Assembly: GCA_937925755.1 (NCBI GenBank)
Contig: CALAMX010000156.1
Coordinates: 1 to 8,876, forward strand
Source of the DNA: an uncultured Burkholderiales bacterium
Lineage (GTDB): Bacteria; Pseudomonadota; Gammaproteobacteria; Burkholderiales; Thiobacillaceae
Direction: 5' to 3'
DNA: 8,876 nt
Under the pieces are notes generated by a model that saw only the letters and a list, made by a program, of their open reading frames with translations, was not told where the DNA came from and did no database searches. Of this stretch, positions 1 to 6,185 are shown piece by piece (positions within the stretch are counted from its first letter, which is position 1; each line of letters opens with the position of its first letter). The position numbers and the translations under genes were made by a program.

Positions 1-342
1 CACATCCAGTTGATCGTGGTGGATGTGAGCGAGAAGCGCAACGATCTCAAGGTGTTCATCAACCCCGAGATCATCGAGGCGGAAGGCGAGCGTATCGGCG
101 AAGAAGGTTGCCTGTCGGTGCCCGGCATTTACGACAAGGTCAAGCGTGCCGAGCGCATCCGCGTGCGCGCGCTGGACTTGGAGGGTCAACCCTTCGAGCT
201 TACGGCCACGGGACTGCTCGCGGTGTGCATCCAGCACGAGATCGACCACCTCAAGGGTAGGGTCTTCGTCGAATATCTCTCGCGCTTGAAGCAGGACCGC
301 ATCAAACAGAAACTCAAGAAGCAGCAGCGCGAGACCATGTAG
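1..342 (+). CDS. def: Peptide deformylase, 3' part (5' end outside window)
   Basis: Metalloenzyme that removes the N-formyl group from the initiator methionine of new proteins at the ribosome exit. The frame is open from base 1, so the start lies upstream and only the last 113 residues are present. Two of the three family motifs are visible: EGCLS, whose metal-binding Cys is codon 37 (109-111), and QHEIDHL, with the two His ligands and the catalytic Glu (235-249). The first motif (GxGLAA) must lie upstream of the window. The Lys/Arg-rich tail after YLSRLKQDR is normal for this family. The TAG stop at 340-342 is followed two bases later by an ATG that opens a short frame leading to fmt. Def and Fmt are reciprocal steps of formyl-methionine use and are commonly adjacent. 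Identity is secure; the N-terminal third cannot be judged. Confidence 0.97.
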   Translation, partial: HIQLIVVDVSEKRNDLKVFINPEIIEAEGERIGEEGCLSVPGIYDKVKRAERIRVRALDLEGQPFELTATGLLAVCIQHEIDHLKGRVFVEYLSRLKQDRIKQKLKKQQRETM

Positions 343-344
343 GG

Positions 345-401
345 ATGTGGCGGAAGGGGCCCACGGCCCCTCAGCCCCCAGCCCTCAGCCCTCACCCATG
401 A
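345..401 (+). CDS. Possible 18-codon minicistron between def and fmt
   Basis: An ATG two bases after the def stop opens an 18-residue frame, MWRKGPTAPQPPALSPHP. It ends with a TGA at 399-401 that overlaps the fmt start as ATGA. It has no Shine-Dalgarno of its own, so it could only be translated by ribosomes reinitiating after def. The fmt start also lacks a Shine-Dalgarno, so this frame could hand ribosomes on to fmt. The peptide is proline-rich because it is read through a C-rich repeat, and I recognise no family. A frame of the same length and layout precedes trkA (7436-7492), and the two peptides share the pattern M-x-R-[KQ]-G-P. It could equally be an accidental reading of a small intergenic repeat; translation is not shown. 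Confidence 0.3.
   Translation: MWRKGPTAPQPPALSPHP
355..371 (+). repeat. Perfect GC-rich hairpin in the def-fmt gap
   Basis: The arms AGGGGCC (355-361) and GGCCCCT (365-371) pair perfectly over 7 bp around a CAC loop. No T-tract follows; a C-rich heptamer repeat begins immediately, so it does not look like an intrinsic terminator. It could stabilise the transcript or slow ribosomes between def and fmt. A similar GGGCC hairpin lies in the ntrX-trkA gap. Confidence 0.6.
371..397 (+). repeat. Heptanucleotide tandem repeat immediately before fmt
   Basis: Four consecutive units are seen: TCAGCCC (371-377), CCAGCCC (378-384), TCAGCCC (385-391) and TCACCC (392-397, one base short). The repeat runs directly into the fmt ATG and fills the position where a Shine-Dalgarno sequence would normally be. 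It contains no purine-rich ribosome-binding motif. Seven is not a multiple of three, so it is not built as a codon repeat. It resembles short heptameric tandem repeats found between genes in some bacteria, but whether it is dispersed in this genome cannot be seen here. Confidence 0.7.
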
Positions 402-1324
402 GAATCCTATTTGCCGGCACCCCAGAATTCGCCGCCACGGCCCTGCAGGCACTGACCGCGGCCGGGCACGACATCGCCCTGGTGCTCACGCAACCGGACC
501 GGCCAGCAGGGCGTGGTCTCAAACCCCAGGCCAGCGCGGTGAAGCGGCTGGCCCTCGAGCTGGGCCTGGCGGTTTACCAGCCGGTCGAGCTCAAAAGCGA
601 GCTGGCGCGCCGGCCGCTTACCGCGGCCGAGGCCGAGGTGATGGTGGTAGCGGCCTATGGCTTGATCCTGCCGCCGGCCGTGTTGACTCTGCCCCGTCTG
701 GGCTGTGTGAACATCCATGCCTCGCTGCTGCCGCGCTGGCGGGGGGCGGCACCGATCCAGCGGGCGATCCTGGCGGGCGATGCCGAGACCGGCATCACCC
801 TGATGCAGATGGATGCCGGCCTGGACACCGGGCCCATCCTGGCCATGGCGCGCCTCCCCATCGCCCCTGACGACACGGCGGGGAGTCTGCACGACAAGCT
901 GGCGGCGTTGGGGGCGCAGGAGATCGTGCGTCTGCTGCCCAGGCTGGCGGCCGGCGAGGTGCAAGCCATGCCGCAGAACGAGGCGGATGCGGTCTATGCA
1001 CCCAAAATCGGCAAGGATCAGGCGCATATCGATTGGTGCCAGCCTGCGCCACTCATCGACCGCATGGTGCGCGCCTTCAACCCCGTGCCCGGCGCCTGGA
1101 CCGCCTGGCGCGGTCAGGTCCTCAAGATCTGGCGCGCCGCCCCTGCAGCGGGCAGCGGCATGCCGGGCACCGTGCTGTCCGCCGCTGCCGATGGCCTGCG
1201 CGTGGCCTGCGGCGAGGGGGCGCTCACCGTGTTGGAGCTGCAGAAGGCTGGCGGCCGGCGACTTTCCACCGCTGCCTTCCTCGCCGGGCAGCCGATCGCG
1301 CCGGGAGAACGCTTGAATTCCTAA
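398..1324 (+). CDS. fmt: Methionyl-tRNA formyltransferase
   Basis: Transfers a formyl group from 10-formyl-tetrahydrofolate to methionyl-tRNA(fMet) in the cytoplasm, making the initiator tRNA. The product is 308 residues, close to the 315 of E. coli Fmt. The start is placed at the ATG giving MRILFAGTPEFAA, the classic family N-terminus. An in-frame GTG at 347 would only add a low-complexity Pro/Ser/Ala stretch. The folate-binding Rossmann domain covers about residues 1-190. The catalytic triad is visible as N105 and H107 in CVNIHASLLPRWRGAAPIQ and D143 in MDAGLDTG. The C-terminal OB-like tRNA-binding domain follows from about residue 205 (AHIDW...RAFNPVPGAW). No Shine-Dalgarno precedes the ATG; the upstream 27 bases are a C-rich heptamer repeat and an 18-codon frame ends on this start, so coupling to def translation is plausible. 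The gene looks complete and normal. Confidence 0.97.
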   Translation: MRILFAGTPEFAATALQALTAAGHDIALVLTQPDRPAGRGLKPQASAVKRLALELGLAVYQPVELKSELARRPLTAAEAEVMVVAAYGLILPPAVLTLPRLGCVNIHASLLPRWRGAAPIQRAILAGDAETGITLMQMDAGLDTGPILAMARLPIAPDDTAGSLHDKLAALGAQEIVRLLPRLAAGEVQAMPQNEADAVYAPKIGKDQAHIDWCQPAPLIDRMVRAFNPVPGAWTAWRGQVLKIWRAAPAAGSGMPGTVLSAAADGLRVACGEGALTVLELQKAGGRRLSTAAFLAGQPIAPGERLNS

Positions 1325-1369
1325 GCGCGACCCTTATCTTGTCAGGGTTTTGAGCGACCATCAGAGACC

Positions 1370-2224
1370 ATGTTCGGCAACTGGATCAAAACCGCACTGC
1401 TCATGGCCACCATCGTCGCCCTCTTCGGCGCGGTCGGCATGGCCATCGGCGGCGTAGAGGGCATGCTGATCGCCCTCGTCCTGGGCGGCGCGATGAACCT
1501 CTACGCCTACTGGAACTCGGACCGGTTGGTCCTGCGCCTGTACGACGCCCGTGAGGTCGACGCCGCGAGCGGCGGCGCTTTCTACGCGATGGTGCAAGAA
1601 CTGGCCGCGCGCGCAGGCCTACCCATGCCGCGTGTCTACCTCATCGACGCGGACCAACCCAACGCCTTCGCCACCGGCCGCAACCCGGAGCATGCCGCGG
1701 TGGCGGCCACCACGGGCATCCTACGCCTGCTCACGCCGCGCGAGCTGCGCGGCGTGATGGCGCACGAGCTGGCGCATGTAAAAAACCGCGACACCCTGAT
1801 CTCCACCCTCTCCGCTACGGTGGCGGGGGCCATCTCGGCACTGGCCCAGTTCGGTATGCTCTTCGGCGGTGGACAGGGCAACGACCGGTCGGCACATCCG
1901 CTGGCGCAGCTGCTCCTCGTGCTCCTCGCGCCGCTTGCCGCGATGCTGATCCAGATGGCCATCTCGCGCGCGCGTGAGTTCGGCGCCGATCGCGGCGGCG
2001 CGGAGATCTCCGGCGACCCCGAGGCGTTGGCCAGCGCATTGGCCAAGATCGAGGCCTATGCGCGCGGCACTCCCCTGCCGACGGCAGAGATGCACCCGGA
2101 GACGGCCCAGATGATGATCATCAACCCGCTCTCTGGTGGTGATCTGGCCGGGCTATTCCGCACACATCCGGCCACCGAGGAGCGTATCCGCCGCCTGCTC
2201 CGGCTGGCCCGGCAGGGGATCTGA
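1370..2224 (+). CDS. htpX: HtpX-family membrane zinc metalloprotease
   Basis: M48-family protease of the inner membrane that degrades damaged or misfolded membrane proteins, acting beside FtsH in well-studied bacteria. It is 284 residues, against 293 in E. coli. Hydrophobic segments lie at about residues 8-27, 31-49, 147-168 and 179-197. The zinc site is complete: H132-E-L-A-H136 supplies two His ligands and the catalytic Glu133, and Glu203 in SRAREFGAD is the third ligand. The NAFATG motif (98-103) typical of HtpX is present, as is the C-terminal LFRTHPATEERIRRL segment. The ATG at 1370 has only a weak AGAG upstream. The 45-base gap after fmt contains a poor match to a heat-shock promoter and a weak stem-loop, neither convincing. 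One base separates its TGA from the proposed CTG start of rsmB. Its position between fmt and rsmB differs from E. coli, where htpX lies elsewhere. Confidence 0.95.
   Translation: MFGNWIKTALLMATIVALFGAVGMAIGGVEGMLIALVLGGAMNLYAYWNSDRLVLRLYDAREVDAASGGAFYAMVQELAARAGLPMPRVYLIDADQPNAFATGRNPEHAAVAATTGILRLLTPRELRGVMAHELAHVKNRDTLISTLSATVAGAISALAQFGMLFGGGQGNDRSAHPLAQLLLVLLAPLAAMLIQMAISRAREFGADRGGAEISGDPEALASALAKIEAYARGTPLPTAEMHPETAQMMIINPLSGGDLAGLFRTHPATEERIRRLLRLARQGI
2214..2218 (+). promoter_or_regulatory. Ribosome binding site deciding the rsmB start
   Basis: AGGGG lies seven bases upstream of the CTG at 2226, a normal spacing. It sits inside the last htpX codons. It is the only good Shine-Dalgarno near the point where the RsmB N-terminus must begin, and it supports a CTG start. 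Confidence 0.5.
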
Positions 2225-2225
2225 G

Positions 2226-3494
2226 CTGGGCCGCACGCCAGCGCACTTCCCTGACGCTCGGCGACTCGCGGCCAGAGTCGTGGCGGGCGTCCTCGACGGC
2301 GGACGCAGCCTCGATCGGGCACTGGCGGCCCAGCGGCTGGAAGGCCGCTTGCGGGCCGCGGTCATGGACTACGCCTACGGCGTGCTCCGCCATCTGGGGC
2401 TGCTCGACTTCCTGCTCACCCGCCTGCTACAGCGACCGCTGCGCGATGACGAACTGCGCTTTCTGCTCTACATCGGGTTGTATGAGCTCTATTCGGGGAG
2501 CACGCCCGACTACGCCGCGGTGAACGAGACGGTGGCCGCCGCCCCGACACGGGCGCGCCCGCTCGTCAACGCCGTGCTGCGCAATTTCCAGCGCCAACGC
2601 GAGACCCTGCTGGCGCAGGCGCAGACCGACCCGGTGGCACACTGGAACCACCCCGCCTGGTGGATAGAGCGCCTCAAGGCCGAATACCCCCAGGCCTGGC
2701 AGGTCATTCTGGCGGCCAGCAATACGCACCCCCCGATGACCCTGCGCGTCAACCGCCGGCGCACCACCCTGGAGGACTACCAGCGCCGCCTTGCCGAGGC
2801 CGAGATGGAGGCCGCGCAGACGGGTGAGTGGGCGCTCACGCTCGATCGACCGGTCCCCGTGAGCGAGTTGCCGGGTTTTGCCGAGGGGCTGGTGTCGGTG
2901 CAGGACTTAGGCGCCCAGTATGCTGCCGGCTTGCTCGACTGCCGCGATGGCATGCGGGTGCTCGACGCCTGCGCGGCGCCCGGCGGCAAGACGGCACATC
3001 TGCTGGAGCAGCACGATCTCAAGCTGACCGCCCTCGACCTCGATCCGCTGCGTCTTGCGCGGGTGCGCGATAATCTGGCGCGGCTGGGGCTTGCGGCCCG
3101 GATGCTCACCGGTGACGCCGGACAGCCGGCGCAGTGGTGGGACGGCCACAGCTTTGATCGCATCCTGCTCGACGCCCCCTGCACGGCCTCAGGGGTGGTG
3201 CGTCGCCACCCGGACGCTCGCTGGCTCAAGCGTGCCGCCGATACAACAGCGCTCGCGCGCCGCCAAGGAGAATTGCTCGAAGCCCTTTGGCCCCTGCTCA
3301 GACCGGGTGGTAAATTGCTCTACGCCACCTGCAGTCTGTTCCGAGCGGAGAATCGGGATGTCGTCGCGGCCTTCCTCGACCATCACCCGGAAGCCGCGGA
3401 AGAACCGCTGATGCTCCCCGGCATGCGCCGCGGACAACTGCTGCCGGACGGCCATCACGACGGATTCTTCTATGCCCGCCTGGTCAAGACGTAG
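2226..3494 (+). CDS. rsmB: 16S rRNA (cytosine(967)-C5)-methyltransferase, probable CTG start
   Basis: Uses S-adenosylmethionine to methylate C967 of 16S rRNA (E. coli numbering). With the proposed start it has 422 residues; E. coli RsmB has 429. An N-terminal NusB-like RNA-binding domain (about 1-130) starts at DARRLAARVVAGVLDGG. The methyltransferase domain follows, with the SAM-binding motif VLDACAAPGGKT (245-256), DAPC with Cys319, and YATCS with Cys369. The 50-residue spacing of these cysteines matches E. coli Cys325 and Cys375, the release and nucleophilic residues. No ATG, GTG or TTG lies in frame between the htpX stop and the conserved helix. CTG at 2226, two bases after the TGA with AGGGG seven bases upstream, is the best start. 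GTG at 2280 would cut into the first helix, and GTG at 2136 would overlap htpX by 89 bases. The 3' end overlaps the next gene by 23 bases. Confidence 0.93.
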   Translation: MGRTPAHFPDARRLAARVVAGVLDGGRSLDRALAAQRLEGRLRAAVMDYAYGVLRHLGLLDFLLTRLLQRPLRDDELRFLLYIGLYELYSGSTPDYAAVNETVAAAPTRARPLVNAVLRNFQRQRETLLAQAQTDPVAHWNHPAWWIERLKAEYPQAWQVILAASNTHPPMTLRVNRRRTTLEDYQRRLAEAEMEAAQTGEWALTLDRPVPVSELPGFAEGLVSVQDLGAQYAAGLLDCRDGMRVLDACAAPGGKTAHLLEQHDLKLTALDLDPLRLARVRDNLARLGLAARMLTGDAGQPAQWWDGHSFDRILLDAPCTASGVVRRHPDARWLKRAADTTALARRQGELLEALWPLLRPGGKLLYATCSLFRAENRDVVAAFLDHHPEAAEEPLMLPGMRRGQLLPDGHHDGFFYARLVKT

Positions 3495-4038
3495 GTTCCT
3501 CGCCGCCACGCTCTTGGGTGTGGCGGGCGTGGGCGTCTCATCCACCGCAGCGGCCGAGGGCATCACCCTGCTGCGGGCCCAGCTCAACCAGAACGGCGAG
3601 ATCTGGCAGCTGGCGGGCGGCTACGCCATCGAACTGTCCACGACCCTGGAGGACGCCCTGCACCGGGGCGTGCAGCTGACCTTCGTGCAGATCTTTCGGG
3701 CCACGAGGCCGCGTAGCTTCTGGTTCGCGGAGGACATCGCCGAGGTCTCGCGCGTGCTACGGCTGTCCTACAACGCCCTGCTACGCCAGTATTACGTCAC
3801 GGTGAGCGGACACACCACCAGCCACCCCACCTTGGATGAGGCCCTCGAATCGATCGGCGACTTCAACGACTGGGCGGTGCTGCACCAGTCGCAGATCAAC
3901 CGCAAACACCAGTATGTCCTGGCCGTGCGCATGTATCTGGATGTCTCGCAGCTACCCAAGCCCCTGCAGGTCAACGCCGTGGCCTCGCAGCGCTGGCAAC
4001 TGGACTCCGGCTGGCGGGAGTGGAATTTCCGGCCCTGA
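3472..4038 (+). CDS. DUF4390 secreted protein with Tat-like signal peptide
   Basis: A 188-residue protein of unknown function that I assign to the DUF4390 family, a small exported proteobacterial family found near ntrY genes. The N-terminus has S5-R-R-R-F-L10, matching the twin-arginine pattern S-R-R-x-F-L. A hydrophobic stretch (about 11-22) and a likely cleavage after the Ala-Ala-Ala at 26-28 follow. The mature part is mostly beta-like with paired hydrophobic strands (LTFVQIFRA, YVLAVRMYLDVS) and conserved-looking aromatic and Asn features, but no catalytic motif that I recognise. The ATG at 3472 lies inside rsmB, so the overlap encodes both the RsmB C-terminus and the signal-peptide arginines. 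It ends 17 bases before ntrY. Its place beside a sensor kinase with a large periplasmic domain suggests an envelope role linked to NtrY, but that is inference only. Confidence 0.85.
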   Translation: MPAWSRRRFLAATLLGVAGVGVSSTAAAEGITLLRAQLNQNGEIWQLAGGYAIELSTTLEDALHRGVQLTFVQIFRATRPRSFWFAEDIAEVSRVLRLSYNALLRQYYVTVSGHTTSHPTLDEALESIGDFNDWAVLHQSQINRKHQYVLAVRMYLDVSQLPKPLQVNAVASQRWQLDSGWREWNFRP

Positions 4039-4043
4039 CCCCG

Positions 4044-4050
4044 AGGGGAG
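4044..4050 (+). promoter_or_regulatory. Ribosome binding site for the NtrY-like kinase
   Basis: AGGGGAG ends five bases before the ATG at 4056. It is the strongest Shine-Dalgarno in the window. It favours this ATG over the in-frame GTG at 4020, which lies inside the upstream gene. Confidence 0.7.
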
Positions 4051-4055
4051 CGGCG

Positions 4056-6185
4056 ATGGTCTACCTGATCGTCAGCGGCCTCATCGTCGGCGCCGCCCTG
4101 ATCGGTCTGCTGTCGATGGCCGCGGCGGATACGGAACTGTTCGCGCAGAATTTCCCGCTGCTGCTCTTCCTCAATGTCGGCGCGGTCGTCGCCCTGATCC
4201 TGCTGATCGGCTATCAGGTCTATCTGCTGCGCCGCCGTATCCGCGCTGGCATGTTCGGCGCCAAGCTCACCGCCCGGCTCACTCGCCTCTTCGCCCTGGT
4301 CGCGCTGGGGCCGGGTCTAGTCGTCTATGCCGTATCCGTGCAGTTTCTCATCAAGTCCATCGAATCCTGGTTCGACGTGCGCATGGAGCGGGCCCTGGAG
4401 GGGGGACTGTCGCTCGGGCAGTCGGCCCTCGAGTATCTCGAACGCGACCTGATCAAGAAGGCAGAAGCCATGGCCCAGCAGCTTACCGACCTGCCAGCGA
4501 GCGCACAGCTCGGTCGCCTGAACGAGCTGCGCGAGACGGCCGGCGTGCTAGAGATCGCCTTGTTCGGCGCCGACGGCCGCCTGCTAGGCTTCGCCTCCGC
4601 CGACAAGATGGCGCTCGCCCCGCCAGTGCTGGAGCCGGGCGCGCTCTGGCAGGTGCGGGTACAGCAGCCCTGGTCACGGGTGGAAGTGGCCGCCGATGGC
4701 CAGGGCCTGGTGGTGCGTGTGGCCGCGCCGGTCAACGCGGTCGCCCTGCTCGATCCCTTGCGTGTGCTGCAGGTGACCGAGCCCGTGCCCAGAAACCTGG
4801 CCCAGGCCGCCCTGCAGGTGGAACAGGCGCGCAGTCAGTACCAGGAGCTGGCCGTCTCGCGCGTCGGGCTCAAGCGGCTGTATGGCCTGTCGCTGACGCT
4901 TACCCTGGCCATCGCCTTGTTCACTGCCATCGCGCTCGCCTTCATGCTCTCCCAACGCCTGGCCGCGCCGTTGCGGGTGCTGGCGCGTGGCACGCGGGCG
5001 GTGGCGCGCGGCGACTACAGCCAGGTGCATGCCGTGACCAGCCAGGACGAGCTGGGCATGCTGACCCAGTCGTTCAACCGCATGACGCAGCAGCTCGCGG
5101 AGGCGCGCAGCGCCGCGCAGGCACACCAGGACGAATTGCTCGCGGCCAAGGCCTATCTCGAAGGGGTGCTGGCACGGCTGACCACCGGGGTGGTCACCTT
5201 GGGCGCAAACCTGAAGGCACGCATCGTCAACCCGGCGGCGGCGGCCATCCTCGGACACGAGCGCCAAACGCTGGAAGGCCGCTCGCTGGAAGCGTGGGGC
5301 GAGCAGGACAGCCCCCTGCGTCACTTGGCGTTGGCCATCCGCGATCACTTTCAGCGCATGCCCAGGACGAGCTGGCAGGGGCAGTGGGAGTACCGGCGTG
5401 GCGAGTCACATCGCATCCTGGTCCTGCGCGGGGCGCCGCTGACCCTACAGGAAGCGCCGGATTACGTCCTGGTCATCGACGACGTGACCGACCTCGTGCA
5501 GGCCCAGCGCGATGCGGCCTGGGGCGAGGTGGCACGGCGCCTGGCGCACGAGATCAAAAACCCGCTCACCCCGATCCAACTCTCGGCCGAGCGGCTGCAG
5601 ATCAAGCTCGCGGATCGCCTGGACGAAGCCTCGCGCCAGACCTTGAGGCGCTCGACCGACACCATCATCAACCAGGTGGCTGCCCTCAAAGGGCTAGTGG
5701 ACGCCTTCTCGCAATATGCGAAACTACCGGCTGCGCGCATCGAGCGCCTGGATCTGAATGCCCTGATCAACGAAGTGGCCGTGCTCTACGAGGGACTACG
5801 CCCTCCCATACTCGAGCTCGAACAAGGGCTCCCGCCCGTGGCCGGGGATGCGGCGCTGCTGCGCCAACTGCTGCACAATCTGCTGAAAAACGCCAACGAG
5901 GCGCTGGCCGAGATGCCCGACCCCAAGCTGCGGGTGAGCACACGACGGGTAGAGGGGGGCGTGGAGCTGTGCGTGGCGGACAACGGTCCTGGCTTTCCGG
6001 CCGAGCTGATGAGCCGTCTGTTCGAACCGTATGCCACGACCAAGGCCAAGGGCACCGGGCTGGGATTGGCCGTCGTGCGCAAGATCGTCGAGGAACACCA
6101 TGGCGCGATCGAGGTGCGCAACGTGGAGGGCGGTGGTGCCCAGGTGTGCGTGACCCTGCCGCTTACGGAGTCGAACCATGAGTGA
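4056..6185 (+). CDS. ntrY: NtrY-like membrane sensor histidine kinase
   Basis: Inner-membrane sensor kinase of an NtrYX-type two-component system, 709 residues from the ATG that has a good Shine-Dalgarno. Hydrophobic segments lie at about 2-20, 34-58 and 76-99, then a periplasmic sensing domain (about 100-275) and a fourth segment (about 278-299). This is the usual NtrY layout. Next come a HAMP linker (about 300-352), a PAS-type domain (about 362-480) and the kinase core. The H-box AHEIKNPLTP carries the phospho-acceptor His498. The ATP-binding domain has the N-box LLKNANEAL (N612), the G1 box DNGPGFP (642-648) and the G2 box GTGLGL (666-671). All catalytic motifs are intact, so it should autophosphorylate and signal to the NtrX-like protein, whose start overlaps its stop by eight bases. 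NtrYX systems have been tied to nitrogen, redox or envelope signals; the ligand here cannot be read from sequence. Confidence 0.9.
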   Translation: MVYLIVSGLIVGAALIGLLSMAAADTELFAQNFPLLLFLNVGAVVALILLIGYQVYLLRRRIRAGMFGAKLTARLTRLFALVALGPGLVVYAVSVQFLIKSIESWFDVRMERALEGGLSLGQSALEYLERDLIKKAEAMAQQLTDLPASAQLGRLNELRETAGVLEIALFGADGRLLGFASADKMALAPPVLEPGALWQVRVQQPWSRVEVAADGQGLVVRVAAPVNAVALLDPLRVLQVTEPVPRNLAQAALQVEQARSQYQELAVSRVGLKRLYGLSLTLTLAIALFTAIALAFMLSQRLAAPLRVLARGTRAVARGDYSQVHAVTSQDELGMLTQSFNRMTQQLAEARSAAQAHQDELLAAKAYLEGVLARLTTGVVTLGANLKARIVNPAAAAILGHERQTLEGRSLEAWGEQDSPLRHLALAIRDHFQRMPRTSWQGQWEYRRGESHRILVLRGAPLTLQEAPDYVLVIDDVTDLVQAQRDAAWGEVARRLAHEIKNPLTPIQLSAERLQIKLADRLDEASRQTLRRSTDTIINQVAALKGLVDAFSQYAKLPAARIERLDLNALINEVAVLYEGLRPPILELEQGLPPVAGDAALLRQLLHNLLKNANEALAEMPDPKLRVSTRRVEGGVELCVADNGPGFPAELMSRLFEPYATTKAKGTGLGLAVVRKIVEEHHGAIEVRNVEGGGAQVCVTLPLTESNHE
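6167..6170 (+). promoter_or_regulatory. Ribosome binding site for the NtrX-like regulator
   Basis: GGAG lies seven bases before the ATG at 6178, within the last codons of the kinase gene. Together with the eight-base ATGAGTGA overlap it points to translational coupling of kinase and regulator. Confidence 0.65.

Noticed and set aside
347..397. GTG at 347 as an upstream fmt start
   Set aside because: It would add a 17-residue low-complexity Pro/Ser stretch read from the heptamer repeat; Fmt proteins begin at the MRILFAGTPEF segment.
407..1027. A 206-codon antisense frame opposite fmt
   Set aside because: Arg/Gln/Gly-rich shadow of the fmt coding strand with no family resemblance.
1330..1351. 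Stem ACCCT/AGGGT followed by TTT after fmt, as a terminator
   Set aside because: Only a 5-bp stem with a 9-base loop and three or four T bases; too weak to call in this GC-rich genome.
4020..4055. GTG at 4020 as the ntrY start
   Set aside because: The ATG at 4056 has a strong AGGGGAG five bases upstream and begins the first membrane segment; the GTG would add 12 residues from inside the upstream gene.
3836..6181. A 781-codon open frame on the + strand overlapping the DUF4390 and ntrY genes in another phase
   Set aside because: Its Arg/Gly/Ala/Pro-rich composition, lack of recognisable domains and full overlap with two well-supported genes fit the chance long frames expected in GC-rich DNA.
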